Source: Kistimonas sp964291505
GTDB lineage: Bacteria; Pseudomonadota; Gammaproteobacteria; Pseudomonadales; Endozoicomonadaceae
NCBI GenBank assembly: GCA_964291505.2
Contig: OZ220221.1
Span: 1-64,000, forward strand
Direction of reading: 5' to 3'
DNA length: 64,000 nucleotides
Within the stretch, counting starts at the first letter, position 1. Each line of letters begins with the position of its first letter. The translations under genes and the position numbers were made by a program. The notes under the pieces were generated by a model that was not told the DNA's origin, made no database searches, and was given only the letters and a program-made list of their open reading frames with translations. Shown here piece by piece: positions 34,017 to 43,468 of the stretch.

Positions 34017-35198
34017 ATGTACAACAAACAATCACAGACTGCCAGTCTGGATTTCACTGCTCGCCCCTGGCGACGACAGCTCATGACAGGCATTGCAAGC
34101 ATTGCACTGAGTAGTACGATCGCCACACAGGCAATCGCTGAAACCTATCTAGATGCCATGATTCTGCATACCCCTGGCCTCAGTGACCGCTATAACGGTA
34201 ACGCCAGCACACGTATCAATCATCTGATCAATGTTACCAATAAAATCTATGAAGACAGTGGCCTTGACCACCTCACCCTGCGTCCGGTCCACATCAAGCA
34301 GGTGAATTATTCCGATACGGCCAATGCCGGAACCGCTTTGAGTGACATGACCTTTCGCCGTAACCCGGCGTTCGCAGATACACACATACTGCGCGAAAAA
34401 CACCGTGCTGATATCGTAATCCTGATGCGTCCTTACGACAGCGAACACAGAAGCTGTGGCGTCGCCTATGTGGGCGGCAAAGGCCGTCAGGGTAACCTGT
34501 CTTCATTTAAGAATTACATGTACAGCCACGTAACGGCTTCCGTCTGCGGTGACTACGTTACTGCGCATGAAGTCGGCCACAACCTTGGTCTCAGCCATTC
34601 ACGGGCACAGGGCAGCAAGGGCACATGGGACTACTCGGTAGGCCACGGTAAGCACGGCAAATTTACAACCGTAATGGCTTACCAATCCGCCTACGACGTT
34701 AACTACTGGTCCGGAAAAGTCTACAAATTCTCCAGTCCGTCGCTGGATTGTCGCGGTTATCCTTGCGGCGTGGATAGAAATGATCCAAAAAACGGAGCAG
34801 ATGCGGTATACACGCTGAAACAAACAACACCGATCGTGGAAGCGTTCTATCCCACACTGAAAGCGCCTGATTCAGATGAAAAAGCAGGGCTTCAGGCCGC
34901 TGAGCAAAAATACAACGAAGCTCGACAGCGTATGCAGGCATTGCGTAATGAACTCAAACAAAGCCGGGAGCGTTTTCGTGAACATATTCAAAGCCTGAGG
35001 AATATCTTCACGCAATGGCGACGTGGACAGCTGTCTTATTATCAGGCTATCACGCAGTGGCGTTCTGCACTGACTAACGCCAGAGACGAACTCAAGACGT
35101 ACCGGCAGGTTCGCAAGGATCTGGCACAGCAGCGTCGCGTCCTTCGCGCGGCTCGCATCGCGCTGGCGGAAGCGCGCAGAAACAGCAACAGCGCCTGA
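34017..35198 (+). CDS. Secreted metzincin-type zinc metallopeptidase
   Basis: 393 residues from the ATG at 34017, which has AAAGGAG upstream. A signal peptide (LMTGIASIALSSTIATQAIA) is followed by the catalytic domain. The zinc site is HEVGHNLGLSH and the Met-turn is TVMAY. Cysteines in RSCGVAY, SVCGDYV, LDCRGYPCG probably pair in the periplasm. The last 110 residues are a basic helical extension (EARQRMQALRNELKQSRERF), unusual for the family. It would cut proteins outside the cell. The prodomain-like gene is immediately upstream; a strong terminator follows. Confidence 0.87.
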   Translation: MYNKQSQTASLDFTARPWRRQLMTGIASIALSSTIATQAIAETYLDAMILHTPGLSDRYNGNASTRINHLINVTNKIYEDSGLDHLTLRPVHIKQVNYSDTANAGTALSDMTFRRNPAFADTHILREKHRADIVILMRPYDSEHRSCGVAYVGGKGRQGNLSSFKNYMYSHVTASVCGDYVTAHEVGHNLGLSHSRAQGSKGTWDYSVGHGKHGKFTTVMAYQSAYDVNYWSGKVYKFSSPSLDCRGYPCGVDRNDPKNGADAVYTLKQTTPIVEAFYPTLKAPDSDEKAGLQAAEQKYNEARQRMQALRNELKQSRERFREHIQSLRNIFTQWRRGQLSYYQAITQWRSALTNARDELKTYRQVRKDLAQQRRVLRAARIALAEARRNSNSA

Positions 35199-35223
35199 TT
35201 CAATCGCACCATTTCATCTGTCC

Positions 35224-35254
35224 AATAGCCGGCATTCATTGCCGGCTATTTTTT
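35224..35254 (+). terminator. Rho-independent terminator after the metallopeptidase
   Basis: AATAGCCGGC and GCCGGCTATT form a 10-base stem with a 7-base loop and then T6. Confidence 0.9.
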
Positions 35255-35297
35255 AACCAATCGATGACAGCCAGCCGTCCACGCCTTGTGAGAAAAG

Positions 35298-35306
35298 TTA
35301 TCCACA
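35298..35306 (+). promoter_or_regulatory. Perfect DnaA box
   Basis: TTATCCACA, the consensus DnaA box, lies about 95 bases upstream of mutM. It is single, so it is more likely regulatory or fortuitous than part of an origin. Confidence 0.4.
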
Positions 35307-35399
35307 ACTCATCCAGAGGCTTACCCAGCCAAACTGTTTACAACCTGTCTCGTGCTGTTATTGTGCACGGTTAATCCTCCATGACCGGAAACTGTCCAC

Positions 35400-36215
35400 A
35401 TGCCCGAGTTGCCTGAAGTTGAGACGACCCGACGGGGTATCCTGCCCCATGTCCGCCACCATCGTGTTGAACGGGTCATTGTCAGGGAGCCAAGGTTACG
35501 CTGGCCGGTTCCTTCAGAGCTACCCGCCATGCTGGAAGGACAAACAATCAACGATGTCCAACGCCGGGCCAAGTATCTGCTGCTGCCAACCGATAACGGC
35601 ACACTGATGATTCACCTGGGCATGTCGGGTTGCCTGCGCATTCTCCCGGCTACTACGCCCGTGCTGAAACATGATCATATTGACTTGGTGCTAGATACCG
35701 GCAACCTGCTGCGCCTGACTGACCCCCGTCGTTTTGGCGCCATGCTGTGGACCAGTGAAACTATTCAGGACCACCCTCTGATTCAGGCACTGGGCCCCGA
35801 ACCACTGTCATCACAATTCACCGGAGAGTACCTGTACCAACAGTCTCGCAACCGGAAACAGGCCATAAAAACCTTCATTATGGATAACCATATTGTGGTC
35901 GGTGTCGGAAATATCTATGCCAATGAAGCACTCTTCAGGGCCGGTATCCGCCCGGATCGTCCCGCCGGACGGGTATCACTCGCCCGCTATCAGCGCCTGG
36001 AGCAAGCCATCCGTGACGTGCTCAGCAGGGCCATTGAGCAGGGCGGAACAACCCTCAGGGACTTTGTCGGTGGTGACGGCAAACCGGGGTATTTCCGCAT
36101 CGAGTTGGCCATGTATGGCCGGGCTGGTGAAGCCTGCATAACCTGTGGCGCCCCAATCCGGGAAATCAGGCTCGGGAACCGCTCAACGTGCTTTTGCCCA
36201 CAGTGTCAGCGGTAG
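35400..36215 (+). CDS. mutM: Formamidopyrimidine-DNA glycosylase
   Basis: 271 residues, the normal length. It begins MPELPEVETTRRG, where the Pro after Met is the catalytic nucleophile and the Glu is essential. Also visible are the Lys in RRAKYLLL, the helix-two-turn-helix region (VGVGNIYANEALFRAGI) and the C-terminal zinc finger CITCGAP...CFCPQCQR. It removes 8-oxoguanine in base excision repair. It stands alone between protease and lipase genes. Confidence 0.97.
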   Translation: MPELPEVETTRRGILPHVRHHRVERVIVREPRLRWPVPSELPAMLEGQTINDVQRRAKYLLLPTDNGTLMIHLGMSGCLRILPATTPVLKHDHIDLVLDTGNLLRLTDPRRFGAMLWTSETIQDHPLIQALGPEPLSSQFTGEYLYQQSRNRKQAIKTFIMDNHIVVGVGNIYANEALFRAGIRPDRPAGRVSLARYQRLEQAIRDVLSRAIEQGGTTLRDFVGGDGKPGYFRIELAMYGRAGEACITCGAPIREIRLGNRSTCFCPQCQR

Positions 36216-36274
36216 CCGTCGATGGGAACTGAACCACACCGCTGCGGTCGAATATTTAATAGAATATACCGCAG

Positions 36275-37279
36275 ATGGTGCGTCCAATTATGCAGAGAGC
36301 TTATTTATTACTACTGATCGTTATGATGAGTCTGGCCAGCCATGCTACGGCCGCCGACAATAACAACAATTTGATCATTAATCGTCTGGTCATCTTTGGT
36401 GACAGTTTGTCAGATCAGGGAAAGCTATATCGTAAATCTAATAGCAGCGTGCCGGTTTCTCCACCTTACTGGAATGGTAGATTCAGTAATGGTCCCATAT
36501 GGGCAGATATTCTCGCTAAACAATACGAACTGGTTAATGAAGCAGAAGGGGGGGCTGCTGCCGTAGACTATACCCATTTAAGTGGCGATATTCAGTACCG
36601 ATTCATCAATTCCCTGGAAAACGAAATTAATCAATTTCTTAGCAAATCCTCCTTTCACCAAGATGATCTGGTCGTCATCTGGATCGGGGGCAATGATTAC
36701 CTTACCTACCACTGGACTCGTCGAGAAGATATCGACCGTGTTGTTCTGGAACTTATTATTCAGATCAGACGTCTTGAGCGCCTGGGAGTTAAGCATATTC
36801 TAGCCATCAATCTACCTAATATGGGCCAAGCTCCGCTGGCCAGCAACGCCGGTCTGTCACAACTAATGACGGATGTTACGGAATATCATAACCTCCAAAT
36901 GCAGACACTGTTTACGCAGGCATTTGACCCTAATTTTGTCAAGATTTTTGATGCTGCCAGCATATTTAATACATTCACGACATCTCCTCAAGAGTATGGC
37001 TTTCTCAACACACACGATCCTTGCTATACGGGTGATTATTTTGGTATCCCTTGGAGCCAGTCACAAGATTCAGTGAGACACTTCAAAGAAACACCGGCTA
37101 CCCATGACAATATGGGAACACTCTCCCATGACTCCGCCCAGTACAGAATAAACTGGTGGACCCAAACACCTGAATGCAAGGGTTTTATTTATATGGATGC
37201 CATTCACCCATCAAAAGATTCCCATGCACTATCCGCTAAAGCACTGAATCAGTATATCAGGCGACACTATAGCCAATGA
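36275..37279 (+). CDS. Secreted GDSL lipase/phospholipase, copy 1
   Basis: 334 residues (ATG at 36290 is an alternative start). A signal peptide (AYLLLLIVMMSLASHATA) is followed by GDSL block I (VIFGDSLSDQG), block III (WIGGNDYLTYHW) and block V (MDAIHPS), giving Ser, Asp and His of the triad. Cys in HDPCYTG and PECKG bound a variable loop of about 50 residues. The order resembles Legionella PlaA/PlaC-type lysophospholipases, whose disulfide loop is trimmed by a zinc metalloprotease. A secreted metallopeptidase is encoded about 1.1 kb upstream. Confidence 0.88.
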   Translation: MVRPIMQRAYLLLLIVMMSLASHATAADNNNNLIINRLVIFGDSLSDQGKLYRKSNSSVPVSPPYWNGRFSNGPIWADILAKQYELVNEAEGGAAAVDYTHLSGDIQYRFINSLENEINQFLSKSSFHQDDLVVIWIGGNDYLTYHWTRREDIDRVVLELIIQIRRLERLGVKHILAINLPNMGQAPLASNAGLSQLMTDVTEYHNLQMQTLFTQAFDPNFVKIFDAASIFNTFTTSPQEYGFLNTHDPCYTGDYFGIPWSQSQDSVRHFKETPATHDNMGTLSHDSAQYRINWWTQTPECKGFIYMDAIHPSKDSHALSAKALNQYIRRHYSQ

Positions 37280-37392
37280 CCACACGCCATTACCAAGCTT
37301 TCTATACGACGTTTTCACCAAGGCTCATATAATCCAACCTACCCTTACCTCCTGAACAAAGCCTGAGAAAGTGAGTTCGGAGACAACATCTG

Positions 37393-38388
37393 ATGATACA
37401 ACGACACATCAAGCACCTGGGAATGACGTATAGGCTTATATTTATACTCATATTTGTATCAGGGATATGCAGTGCTGAAGTAAAACGTCTGATCATATTT
37501 GGAGACAGTCTTTCTGATCAGGGAAAAATCTATGAATTTTTTCATGATCGAATCCCGGTATCCCCTCCCTACTGGTATGGTCGATTCAGTAACGGCCCCG
37601 TATGGACAGATTACGTTGCCAAGCAATTCATCATACAAAATCTATCCGAGGGAGGTGCGACACTCGTTGACTATAGTAAGTACAGTCACGCTATCACCTA
37701 CCTCTACATAACCTTTCTGAGTGAAGAAATCTCTCATTTTTTGAAGCAGGATGAATTTCTACCCACTGATCTTATTATTATTTGGCTTGGCGGTAACGAT
37801 TACATTGCTTATCACTGGACCAGCCTAGAGAGTGTCTTTCGAGCAGTACGAGAGCTGTACCTGGAAATTCTGCGTATTCGTTACAAGGGCGCTAGACAAG
37901 TACTAGTTATCAATCTACCCGACTTGGGGGCTACGCCACTAGCGGCACAGAAGGATAATAGTGAACTGTTGCACCAAGTCACCCTGCTACATAATAAATC
38001 GCTCGAAGACACCTTACTTTCAGCATTTCCCTCTGAGTTCATTCGAATTTATGATGCTTACTCCATTTTTAACAAAATGCTAATATTTCCAACTGATTAT
38101 GGTTTTACGGACACAACAAACCCCTGCTACACCGGCAGTCAATGGCGCAATAGACTGCGATTATCACAATCCTCCGACACTCATGAAGAAAATACATTTC
38201 AGAAAAATATCAAAATCAATAATTCTGGGTTTCCTAAAAACAGTTCCTACACTACACCCTCCTGTGAAGGTATGCTTTTCTTTGATGCTTTACATCCAAC
38301 CACCTTTGCACACAAATTCATTTCCGAAAAATTAGTCCAGTTCATTGAGGAAAATTACCAAGTAGTTCGCAGAGCCTCCTCATTTTGA
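37393..38388 (+). CDS. Secreted GDSL lipase/phospholipase, copy 2
   Basis: 331 residues, a paralogue of the preceding gene. A signal peptide (LIFILIFVSGICSA) is followed by LIIFGDSLSDQG, IWLGGNDYIAYHW and FDALHPT. The cysteine-bounded loop (NPCYTG to PSCEG) is unlike copy 1 in sequence but similar in position and length. Tandem duplication with a diverged loop suggests different activation or substrate. More AT-rich than copy 1. The 113-base gap contains no gene. Confidence 0.88.
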   Translation: MIQRHIKHLGMTYRLIFILIFVSGICSAEVKRLIIFGDSLSDQGKIYEFFHDRIPVSPPYWYGRFSNGPVWTDYVAKQFIIQNLSEGGATLVDYSKYSHAITYLYITFLSEEISHFLKQDEFLPTDLIIIWLGGNDYIAYHWTSLESVFRAVRELYLEILRIRYKGARQVLVINLPDLGATPLAAQKDNSELLHQVTLLHNKSLEDTLLSAFPSEFIRIYDAYSIFNKMLIFPTDYGFTDTTNPCYTGSQWRNRLRLSQSSDTHEENTFQKNIKINNSGFPKNSSYTTPSCEGMLFFDALHPTTFAHKFISEKLVQFIEENYQVVRRASSF

Positions 38389-38489
38389 TTGAGAAAACTT
38401 GACAATCGATACCGTCGGGCAAGATAACTGATATAATTGACACATAAATTGAATAATGATCACATCCGGGCCGGGGAGGCGACAATCCC

Positions 38490-38843
38490 ATGAAAAAGCG
38501 ATCTCTCACAGTAGTGACAACACTTTTGACTAGCATCCTGTTGTTCACTTCGCCAGCACAGGCTAGTGAAGGTGATGTTCAAATGCAGGAAGTGAACAAA
38601 AATACCCTGCAGGCTCGTACTGAAGATCCCGGTTTCTTCACCATGACAATGGATCTGGTGCTGGCACGGCCTATCCTGCTGGTAACAACTGCGGTGGGTA
38701 GCGTGATATTTATCGTCAGTTCACCTTTCTCAGCGCTCGGCGGAAACATCAACCAGGCCGCAGACAAGCTCGTTCTGGAGCCCGCGAAAGCCACTTTCGT
38801 TCGCTGTCTGGGTTGTTCCTATAATGACAATCCGGATTTATAG
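38490..38843 (+). CDS. Exported small membrane protein of unknown function
   Basis: 117 residues. A signal peptide (VVTTLLTSILLFTSPAQA) is followed by a membrane segment (PILLVTTAVGSVIFIVSSPF) and a conserved-looking end (LVLEPAKATFVRCLGCS). Proteins of this type occur widely in gammaproteobacteria and are sometimes labelled multidrug transporter without evidence. Function unknown. A strong terminator follows. Confidence 0.65.
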   Translation: MKKRSLTVVTTLLTSILLFTSPAQASEGDVQMQEVNKNTLQARTEDPGFFTMTMDLVLARPILLVTTAVGSVIFIVSSPFSALGGNINQAADKLVLEPAKATFVRCLGCSYNDNPDL

Positions 38844-38853
38844 GCCTGCAATA

Positions 38854-38905
38854 GATTTCATCCACAAAAAAACGGCTGCCAAGCCGTTTTTTTGTGGATG
38901 AAATC
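38854..38905. terminator. Perfect 24-base-pair hairpin terminator
   Basis: Arms 38854-38877 and 38882-38905 are exact reverse complements with loop GCCA. The stem includes ACGGCT/AGCCGT and A7/T7 tracts, so it can terminate in both directions. Confidence 0.9.
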
Positions 38906-39007
38906 ACCTCCGTAAATAAATGACTTCGACCTCCTGATCAGGTTTCCAACACGTCTTAAATACGCCACACTACCCAGTCTCGTTTGCAACTCACAATGAA
39001 TGCCTTC

Positions 39008-39811
39008 ATGACAACACCCATTGCCCTGACAATCGCCGGTTCTGACAGTGGTGGCGGCGCTGGTATCCAGGCTGACCTCAAGGCTTTCTCTGCATTGGGC
39101 GCGTATGGCTGCTCGGTCATCACCGCGCTGACCGCCCAGAACACCCAGGGGGTGCAAGGCATTGCCGATGTAGAACCCGCTTTTATCCGCCAGCAGATGG
39201 ACTCCGTGTTCTCAGACCTCCCTGTACAGGCCATAAAGATCGGCATGCTGAGCCGTACCGACAGCATCAACGCCGTTGCCGACGGACTTGAAGGCCTGCG
39301 CGACAAGCATATCGTGCTGGATCCGGTGATGGTCGCCACTAGCGGTGACCGGTTGCTGCGAGATGATGCGATTGCCACACTCAAAGCACGCTTGATCCCG
39401 ATGGCCAGCCTGATCACGCCAAACCTGATGGAAGCCGCCGTCTTGCTCGACTGTCCGGTACCCGAAACCTCCAGTGATATGGAAAAGATGGTGGAACCGT
39501 TAATGGCCCTGGGTTGCCAGGCGGTACTGGTCAAAGGCGGCCACCTGACTGAAGCCGAGAGCACAGACATTCTGTTCGATGGCACAGACATCTACCATCT
39601 CCGCTCCCGGCGCATCCAGACCCCAAATACTCACGGTACCGGTTGCACCTTATCGTCAGCGATTACCGCACTACTGGCCCGGGGATACACACTGCCCGAT
39701 GCAGTCAAAACAGCCAAGGACTATATCGCCGAAGCCATTGCCCATGCAGACAACCTGAAAATCGGCAAAGGCCATGGTCCGGTACACCACTTCTATCAAT
39801 GGTGGAACTGA
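39008..39811 (+). CDS. thiD: Hydroxymethylpyrimidine (phosphate) kinase
   Basis: About 267 residues from the ATG at 39008; in-frame ATGs at 38984 and 38996 are alternatives. Landmarks are IALTIAGSDSGGGAGIQADLK, VLDPVMVATSGDRLL, LVKGGHL and the anion-hole GTGCTLSSAI. It phosphorylates the pyrimidine half of thiamine. No TPP riboswitch is apparent in the short upstream gap. The other thiamine gene here is tenA, 8 kb downstream beyond the pyrimidine catabolic genes. Confidence 0.95.
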   Translation: MTTPIALTIAGSDSGGGAGIQADLKAFSALGAYGCSVITALTAQNTQGVQGIADVEPAFIRQQMDSVFSDLPVQAIKIGMLSRTDSINAVADGLEGLRDKHIVLDPVMVATSGDRLLRDDAIATLKARLIPMASLITPNLMEAAVLLDCPVPETSSDMEKMVEPLMALGCQAVLVKGGHLTEAESTDILFDGTDIYHLRSRRIQTPNTHGTGCTLSSAITALLARGYTLPDAVKTAKDYIAEAIAHADNLKIGKGHGPVHHFYQWWN

Positions 39812-40122
39812 TATAACACTCCCCCATACATCCTGACCAGTCATTCAGGTATGGCATGGTAGCTGCATAGCCACTACCCGCCGTGCCTGGACAGCCCTCA
39901 ACAGGCAGGTCTGTAGACTCTGCCATTTAGCAAAAGCCGCTCTCCAACACGGCCTGTCATCACTGACTACACTCACTCCCCAAACAAGGAAGGGGCACAC
40001 TCTCAAGAACCATTGAACAAGCAATGCTCTGAAGTTGTGCAGTAGAGCTGGCTGATGCAACCAGCCACACCGGACTCGCCTGAAAGATCCGGACATTAAG
40101 GACAACATGAGGAGATCAGACC
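39812..40122. other. Intergenic region, no gene seen
   Basis: 311 bases between thiD and the beta-ureidopropionase gene. It probably carries the promoter for the latter. No ORF with a ribosome-binding site and no clear hairpin terminator. Confidence 0.4.
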
Positions 40123-40989
40123 ATGTCGACACTTCGCTGTGGACTCATCCAACTGGGGCTGAAGGCAGATACCCATGAATCACCAGAACAGATTCGTGAG
40201 GTGATGCTGGAGGCACACATTCCCTACATAGAGCAGGCCGGCAACGCCGGCGTCAGGATACTCTGCTTCCAGGAAGTCTTCACACAACCCTATTTCTGCC
40301 CCAGCCAGGATGCCCGATGGTACGCGGCTGCCGAAGCAATTCCCGACGGCCCGACAACAAAACTCATGCAGGAATATGCCAGAAAACACCAAATGGTCAT
40401 TATCGTCCCGCTCTTTGAACAGGCGATGACCGGCGTCTACTACAACACGGCAGCGGTCATTGATGCGGATGGCCGTTACCTGGGCAAATACCGCAAGACT
40501 CATATTCCGCAGGTCGCCGGCTTCTGGGAGAAATTCTTCTTCAAACCCGGCAGTTCCGACTGGCCGGTGTTTGATACCCGATACGGAAAAATCGGCGTCT
40601 ATATCTGTTATGACCGTCACTTTCCGGAAGGCTGGCGAGCCCTGGCGCTCAACGGTGCTGAAATTATTTTTAACCCGTCGGCGACCGTAAAGGGCCTCTC
40701 CCAATACCTGTGGGAACTGGAGCAGCCCGCTGCAGCTGCCGCTAATGGCTGCTACATCGCGGCAATTAACCGTGTTGGGACAGAGTCACCCTGGGATATT
40801 GGCGAGTTCTATGGCTCCTCCTACTTCGTGAACCCTCGGGGAGCCATTGAAGCGCAGGCCAGCGAAACGGACGACGAACTGCTGATTCATGATCTGGATA
40901 TGCAACAGGTGCAGGATGTCCGCAACCAGTGGCAATTCTTCCGTGATCGTCGTCCCGACCAGTATCACCGGCTGACCCAGCCTGAATAA
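40123..40989 (+). CDS. Beta-ureidopropionase (nitrilase superfamily)
   Basis: 288 residues. The nitrilase triad is visible: Glu in CFQEVFTQPY, Lys in YRKTHIP and Cys in YICYDRHFPEG. The sequence around WEKFFFKPG and WELEQPAAAAAN is typical of N-carbamoyl-beta-alanine amidohydrolases. It carries out the last step of reductive pyrimidine breakdown, giving beta-alanine, CO2 and ammonia. The dihydropyrimidinase gene follows 11 bases later. Confidence 0.9.
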   Translation: MSTLRCGLIQLGLKADTHESPEQIREVMLEAHIPYIEQAGNAGVRILCFQEVFTQPYFCPSQDARWYAAAEAIPDGPTTKLMQEYARKHQMVIIVPLFEQAMTGVYYNTAAVIDADGRYLGKYRKTHIPQVAGFWEKFFFKPGSSDWPVFDTRYGKIGVYICYDRHFPEGWRALALNGAEIIFNPSATVKGLSQYLWELEQPAAAAANGCYIAAINRVGTESPWDIGEFYGSSYFVNPRGAIEAQASETDDELLIHDLDMQQVQDVRNQWQFFRDRRPDQYHRLTQPE

Positions 40990-41000
40990 GGAGACCTGTC

Positions 41001-42440
41001 ATGACACTCTTGATTCAGGGCGGCACTGTCGCCAACCATGACCGTACGTTCCGTGCAGACGTACTCTGTGAAAACGGCCAGATAGTCGCCGTAGAAGACT
41101 CACTGGAGCCACCCTCCGGTTGTGACATCGTCGATGCTGATGGGTGCTATGTGATACCTGGCGGCATTGATCCCCATACACATATGCAATTACCGTTTAT
41201 GGGTACAGTTGCCAGCGAGGATTTTTATACCGGCACCTGCGCGGGGCTCGCTGGCGGCACAACCAGCATTATCGACTTTGTGATTCCGGCGCCCGGCGAA
41301 CGTCTTCTGGATGCATTCCATAAATGGCGGGGATGGGCAGAAAAAGCCGCCTCGGATTACGCATTTCATGTCGCAGTCACCTGGTGGGATGACAGCGTCT
41401 ATGAAGACATGGGTACGCTGGTTCGTGACCATGGCGTCAACAGTTTCAAGCATTTCATGGCCTACAAGGGCGCCATCATGGCACCGGATGACATTCTGGT
41501 CGCCAGCTTTAACCGCTGCCTGGAATTAGGCGCCATTCCCACTGTACATGCTGAAAATGGCGAACTGGTCTGGCATCTCCAGCAGAAACTGCTCAGGGAA
41601 GGACTGACAGGCCCGGAAGCCCATCCACTCTCTCGGCCGCCACTGGTCGAAGGGGAAGCCGCCAGTCGCGCCATACGGATTGCCGGAACGCTGGGGGCGC
41701 CCATCTACATTGTCCATGTGTCGACCCAGGATGCCGCGGATGAGATCGCCTATGCCCGGTCAAAAGGTATGAAAGCATTTGGTGAAGTGCTGGCCGGCCA
41801 CCTGATCATTGACGACAGTGTTTACCGTGACACCGACTGGGAAAAAGCGGCGGCCCATGTGATGAGCCCCCCATTTCGCAGCAAGGAACATCAGGACGCG
41901 TTATGGAAAGCGCTCCAGTGCGGCACCCTGCAAACAACAGCGACAGACCATTGCTGTTTCTGTAACGAACAGAAAGCCATGGGGCGGGATGATTTTACCA
42001 AAATACCCAATGGCACTGCCGGTATTGAAGACCGTATGAGCGTGTTGTGGGATGCGGGCGTCAACACGGGTCGACTGTCCGTGTCTGAGTTTGTCGCAGC
42101 CACCTCCACCAACGCGGCGCAGATATTCAACATCTATCCGAAAAAAGGCCTGATTGCTCCAGACGCAGATGCAGACATCGTGGTCTGGGATCCTGCAACC
42201 AGCCGCACCATTTCAGCGCGCACCCATCACCAGAATGTTGACTTCAATATCTTCGAAGGCAGGACGGTAACCGGTGTTGCCAATACAACGATTAGCCAGG
42301 GAGAGATCGTGTGGTCTGATGGCGAGCTGCGTGCCGAGGCAGGCAGAGGGAGTTACATCACACGCCCCGCCTACCCACCGGTCTATGACGTTTTGAGCAA
42401 ACGTACTGAGCAAAATCCGCTACAGGCTGTCAGCCGGTAG
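41001..42440 (+). CDS. Dihydropyrimidinase
   Basis: 479 residues. Metal ligands are seen in GGIDPHTHMQLPFMG, the carboxylated Lys in FKHFMAYKGA, then VHAENGEL, IVHVSTQDA and TATDHC. It opens the ring of dihydrouracil or dihydrothymine, the step between PreTA and beta-ureidopropionase. It is cotranscribed with the latter and convergent with the TetR gene. Confidence 0.93.
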   Translation: MTLLIQGGTVANHDRTFRADVLCENGQIVAVEDSLEPPSGCDIVDADGCYVIPGGIDPHTHMQLPFMGTVASEDFYTGTCAGLAGGTTSIIDFVIPAPGERLLDAFHKWRGWAEKAASDYAFHVAVTWWDDSVYEDMGTLVRDHGVNSFKHFMAYKGAIMAPDDILVASFNRCLELGAIPTVHAENGELVWHLQQKLLREGLTGPEAHPLSRPPLVEGEAASRAIRIAGTLGAPIYIVHVSTQDAADEIAYARSKGMKAFGEVLAGHLIIDDSVYRDTDWEKAAAHVMSPPFRSKEHQDALWKALQCGTLQTTATDHCCFCNEQKAMGRDDFTKIPNGTAGIEDRMSVLWDAGVNTGRLSVSEFVAATSTNAAQIFNIYPKKGLIAPDADADIVVWDPATSRTISARTHHQNVDFNIFEGRTVTGVANTTISQGEIVWSDGELRAEAGRGSYITRPAYPPVYDVLSKRTEQNPLQAVSR

Positions 42441-42450
42441 ATAACCCTAA

Positions 42451-42480
42451 ACCGGGCAACCGTTGACAACCGGTTGTCCG
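42451..42480. terminator. Palindromic hairpin between convergent genes
   Basis: Contains a perfect 14-base palindrome GACAACCGGTTGTC (42465-42478). The outer arms CGGGCAACCG and CGGTTGTCCG pair at 9 of 10 positions. It lies between the stops of dihydropyrimidinase and the TetR gene, suiting a two-way terminator, though T-runs are absent. Confidence 0.45.
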
Positions 42481-42483
42481 ACC

Positions 42484-43179
42484 TCAAAGAGTAAGAGCAG
42501 GAATAGTCTCAGGCACAGTCAACCCCAATCCCCGCAAGAGCGTGGTTACCAGTGTACGATGTCCATCCTCAATCTGAGATTCCCAAGACTGTCCCCCCTC
42601 CCCCAGCAATTTAATCTGCGCGGCAAAATCTGCGAAGTGTTGGGTACTGGCCCAGATCATGTACATCAGTTGTCGACCGTCTACTGGATCAATCAATTTA
42701 TCCCGCTGCCACTGGTCTATCACCGCAACGCACTGATCCAGCCAAGGCTTCACTTCACTGGTAATGTAGTCACTGACAAACGGCGCACCACTGATGACTT
42801 CATTGGCCCAGAGGCGGGAACCCTCCGGATTTTCCAGGCTGGCGCGGCATTTCTGGGTGATATAGTGCATCAGTGATTGTGCGGGATCATGCTCTGAGAG
42901 AAAGACATCCGCATCCTGCATCCAGGCTTCTGCGGTCATCTTTAGCACTTCCAGGTAGAGATCCTGCTTGGAAGGGAAATAATAGTGCACATTCGATTTA
43001 GGCAGGTTGACCAGACGGGCAATGTCGCCGGTACTGGTTCCCTTAAAACCATTGACGGCAAAACATTGGGTGGCTGCAGCCAGGATTTTTCGAACATTCG
43101 CTTTCCGGATTGCCGCCTTATGTGCCGTCTTCGGTACAGGCAGAACCCCACTTTTTTTTGTAATTGTGCTGGTGTCCAT
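42484..43179 (-). CDS. TetR-family regulator (RutR-like)
   Basis: About 231 residues from the ATG at 43179 (frame open to 43230). The N-terminal helix-turn-helix is ILAAATQCFAVNGFKGTSTG and NLPKSNVHYYFPSKQDLY. The C-terminal ligand domain matches the RutR type (WANEVISGAPFVSDYI, WLDQCVAVIDQWQRDK). RutR senses uracil and thymine. Its location between pyrimidine genes and divergent from preT suggests it controls them. An ATCAA-N6-TTGAT inverted repeat at 43226-43241 in the divergent promoter region is a possible operator. Confidence 0.85.
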   Translation of the reverse strand: MDTSTITKKSGVLPVPKTAHKAAIRKANVRKILAAATQCFAVNGFKGTSTGDIARLVNLPKSNVHYYFPSKQDLYLEVLKMTAEAWMQDADVFLSEHDPAQSLMHYITQKCRASLENPEGSRLWANEVISGAPFVSDYITSEVKPWLDQCVAVIDQWQRDKLIDPVDGRQLMYMIWASTQHFADFAAQIKLLGEGGQSWESQIEDGHRTLVTTLLRGLGLTVPETIPALTL

Positions 43180-43468
43180 ACTCCATGCCCCGTAACAGGA
43201 TGCTTGATGCTCCGGCTGCACAATGATCAAACAAGATTGATACGACAGCAGCCACCTATATCACGTTTCTAGTATTCCTCTTTAACGATAACAGCGCAAT
43301 TACAGCGGACAACAGTATTCCTGACCTGCAACACAGGAATGGCACGCTATCTGCTTTCATGCTATGCGGGCAGTATGCGTCTATAACTGAAACACCGTGA
43401 TAACACAGAAGTGTTCTGATAGCTTCTGAAGCAAAGAACAATAAAACGCTGACTTGAGGAGCCTTTCC

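Noticed and set aside
35298..35306. Replication origin suggested by a perfect DnaA box
   Set aside because: A single box, no AT-rich unwinding element or cluster of boxes, and no dnaA or gidA nearby.
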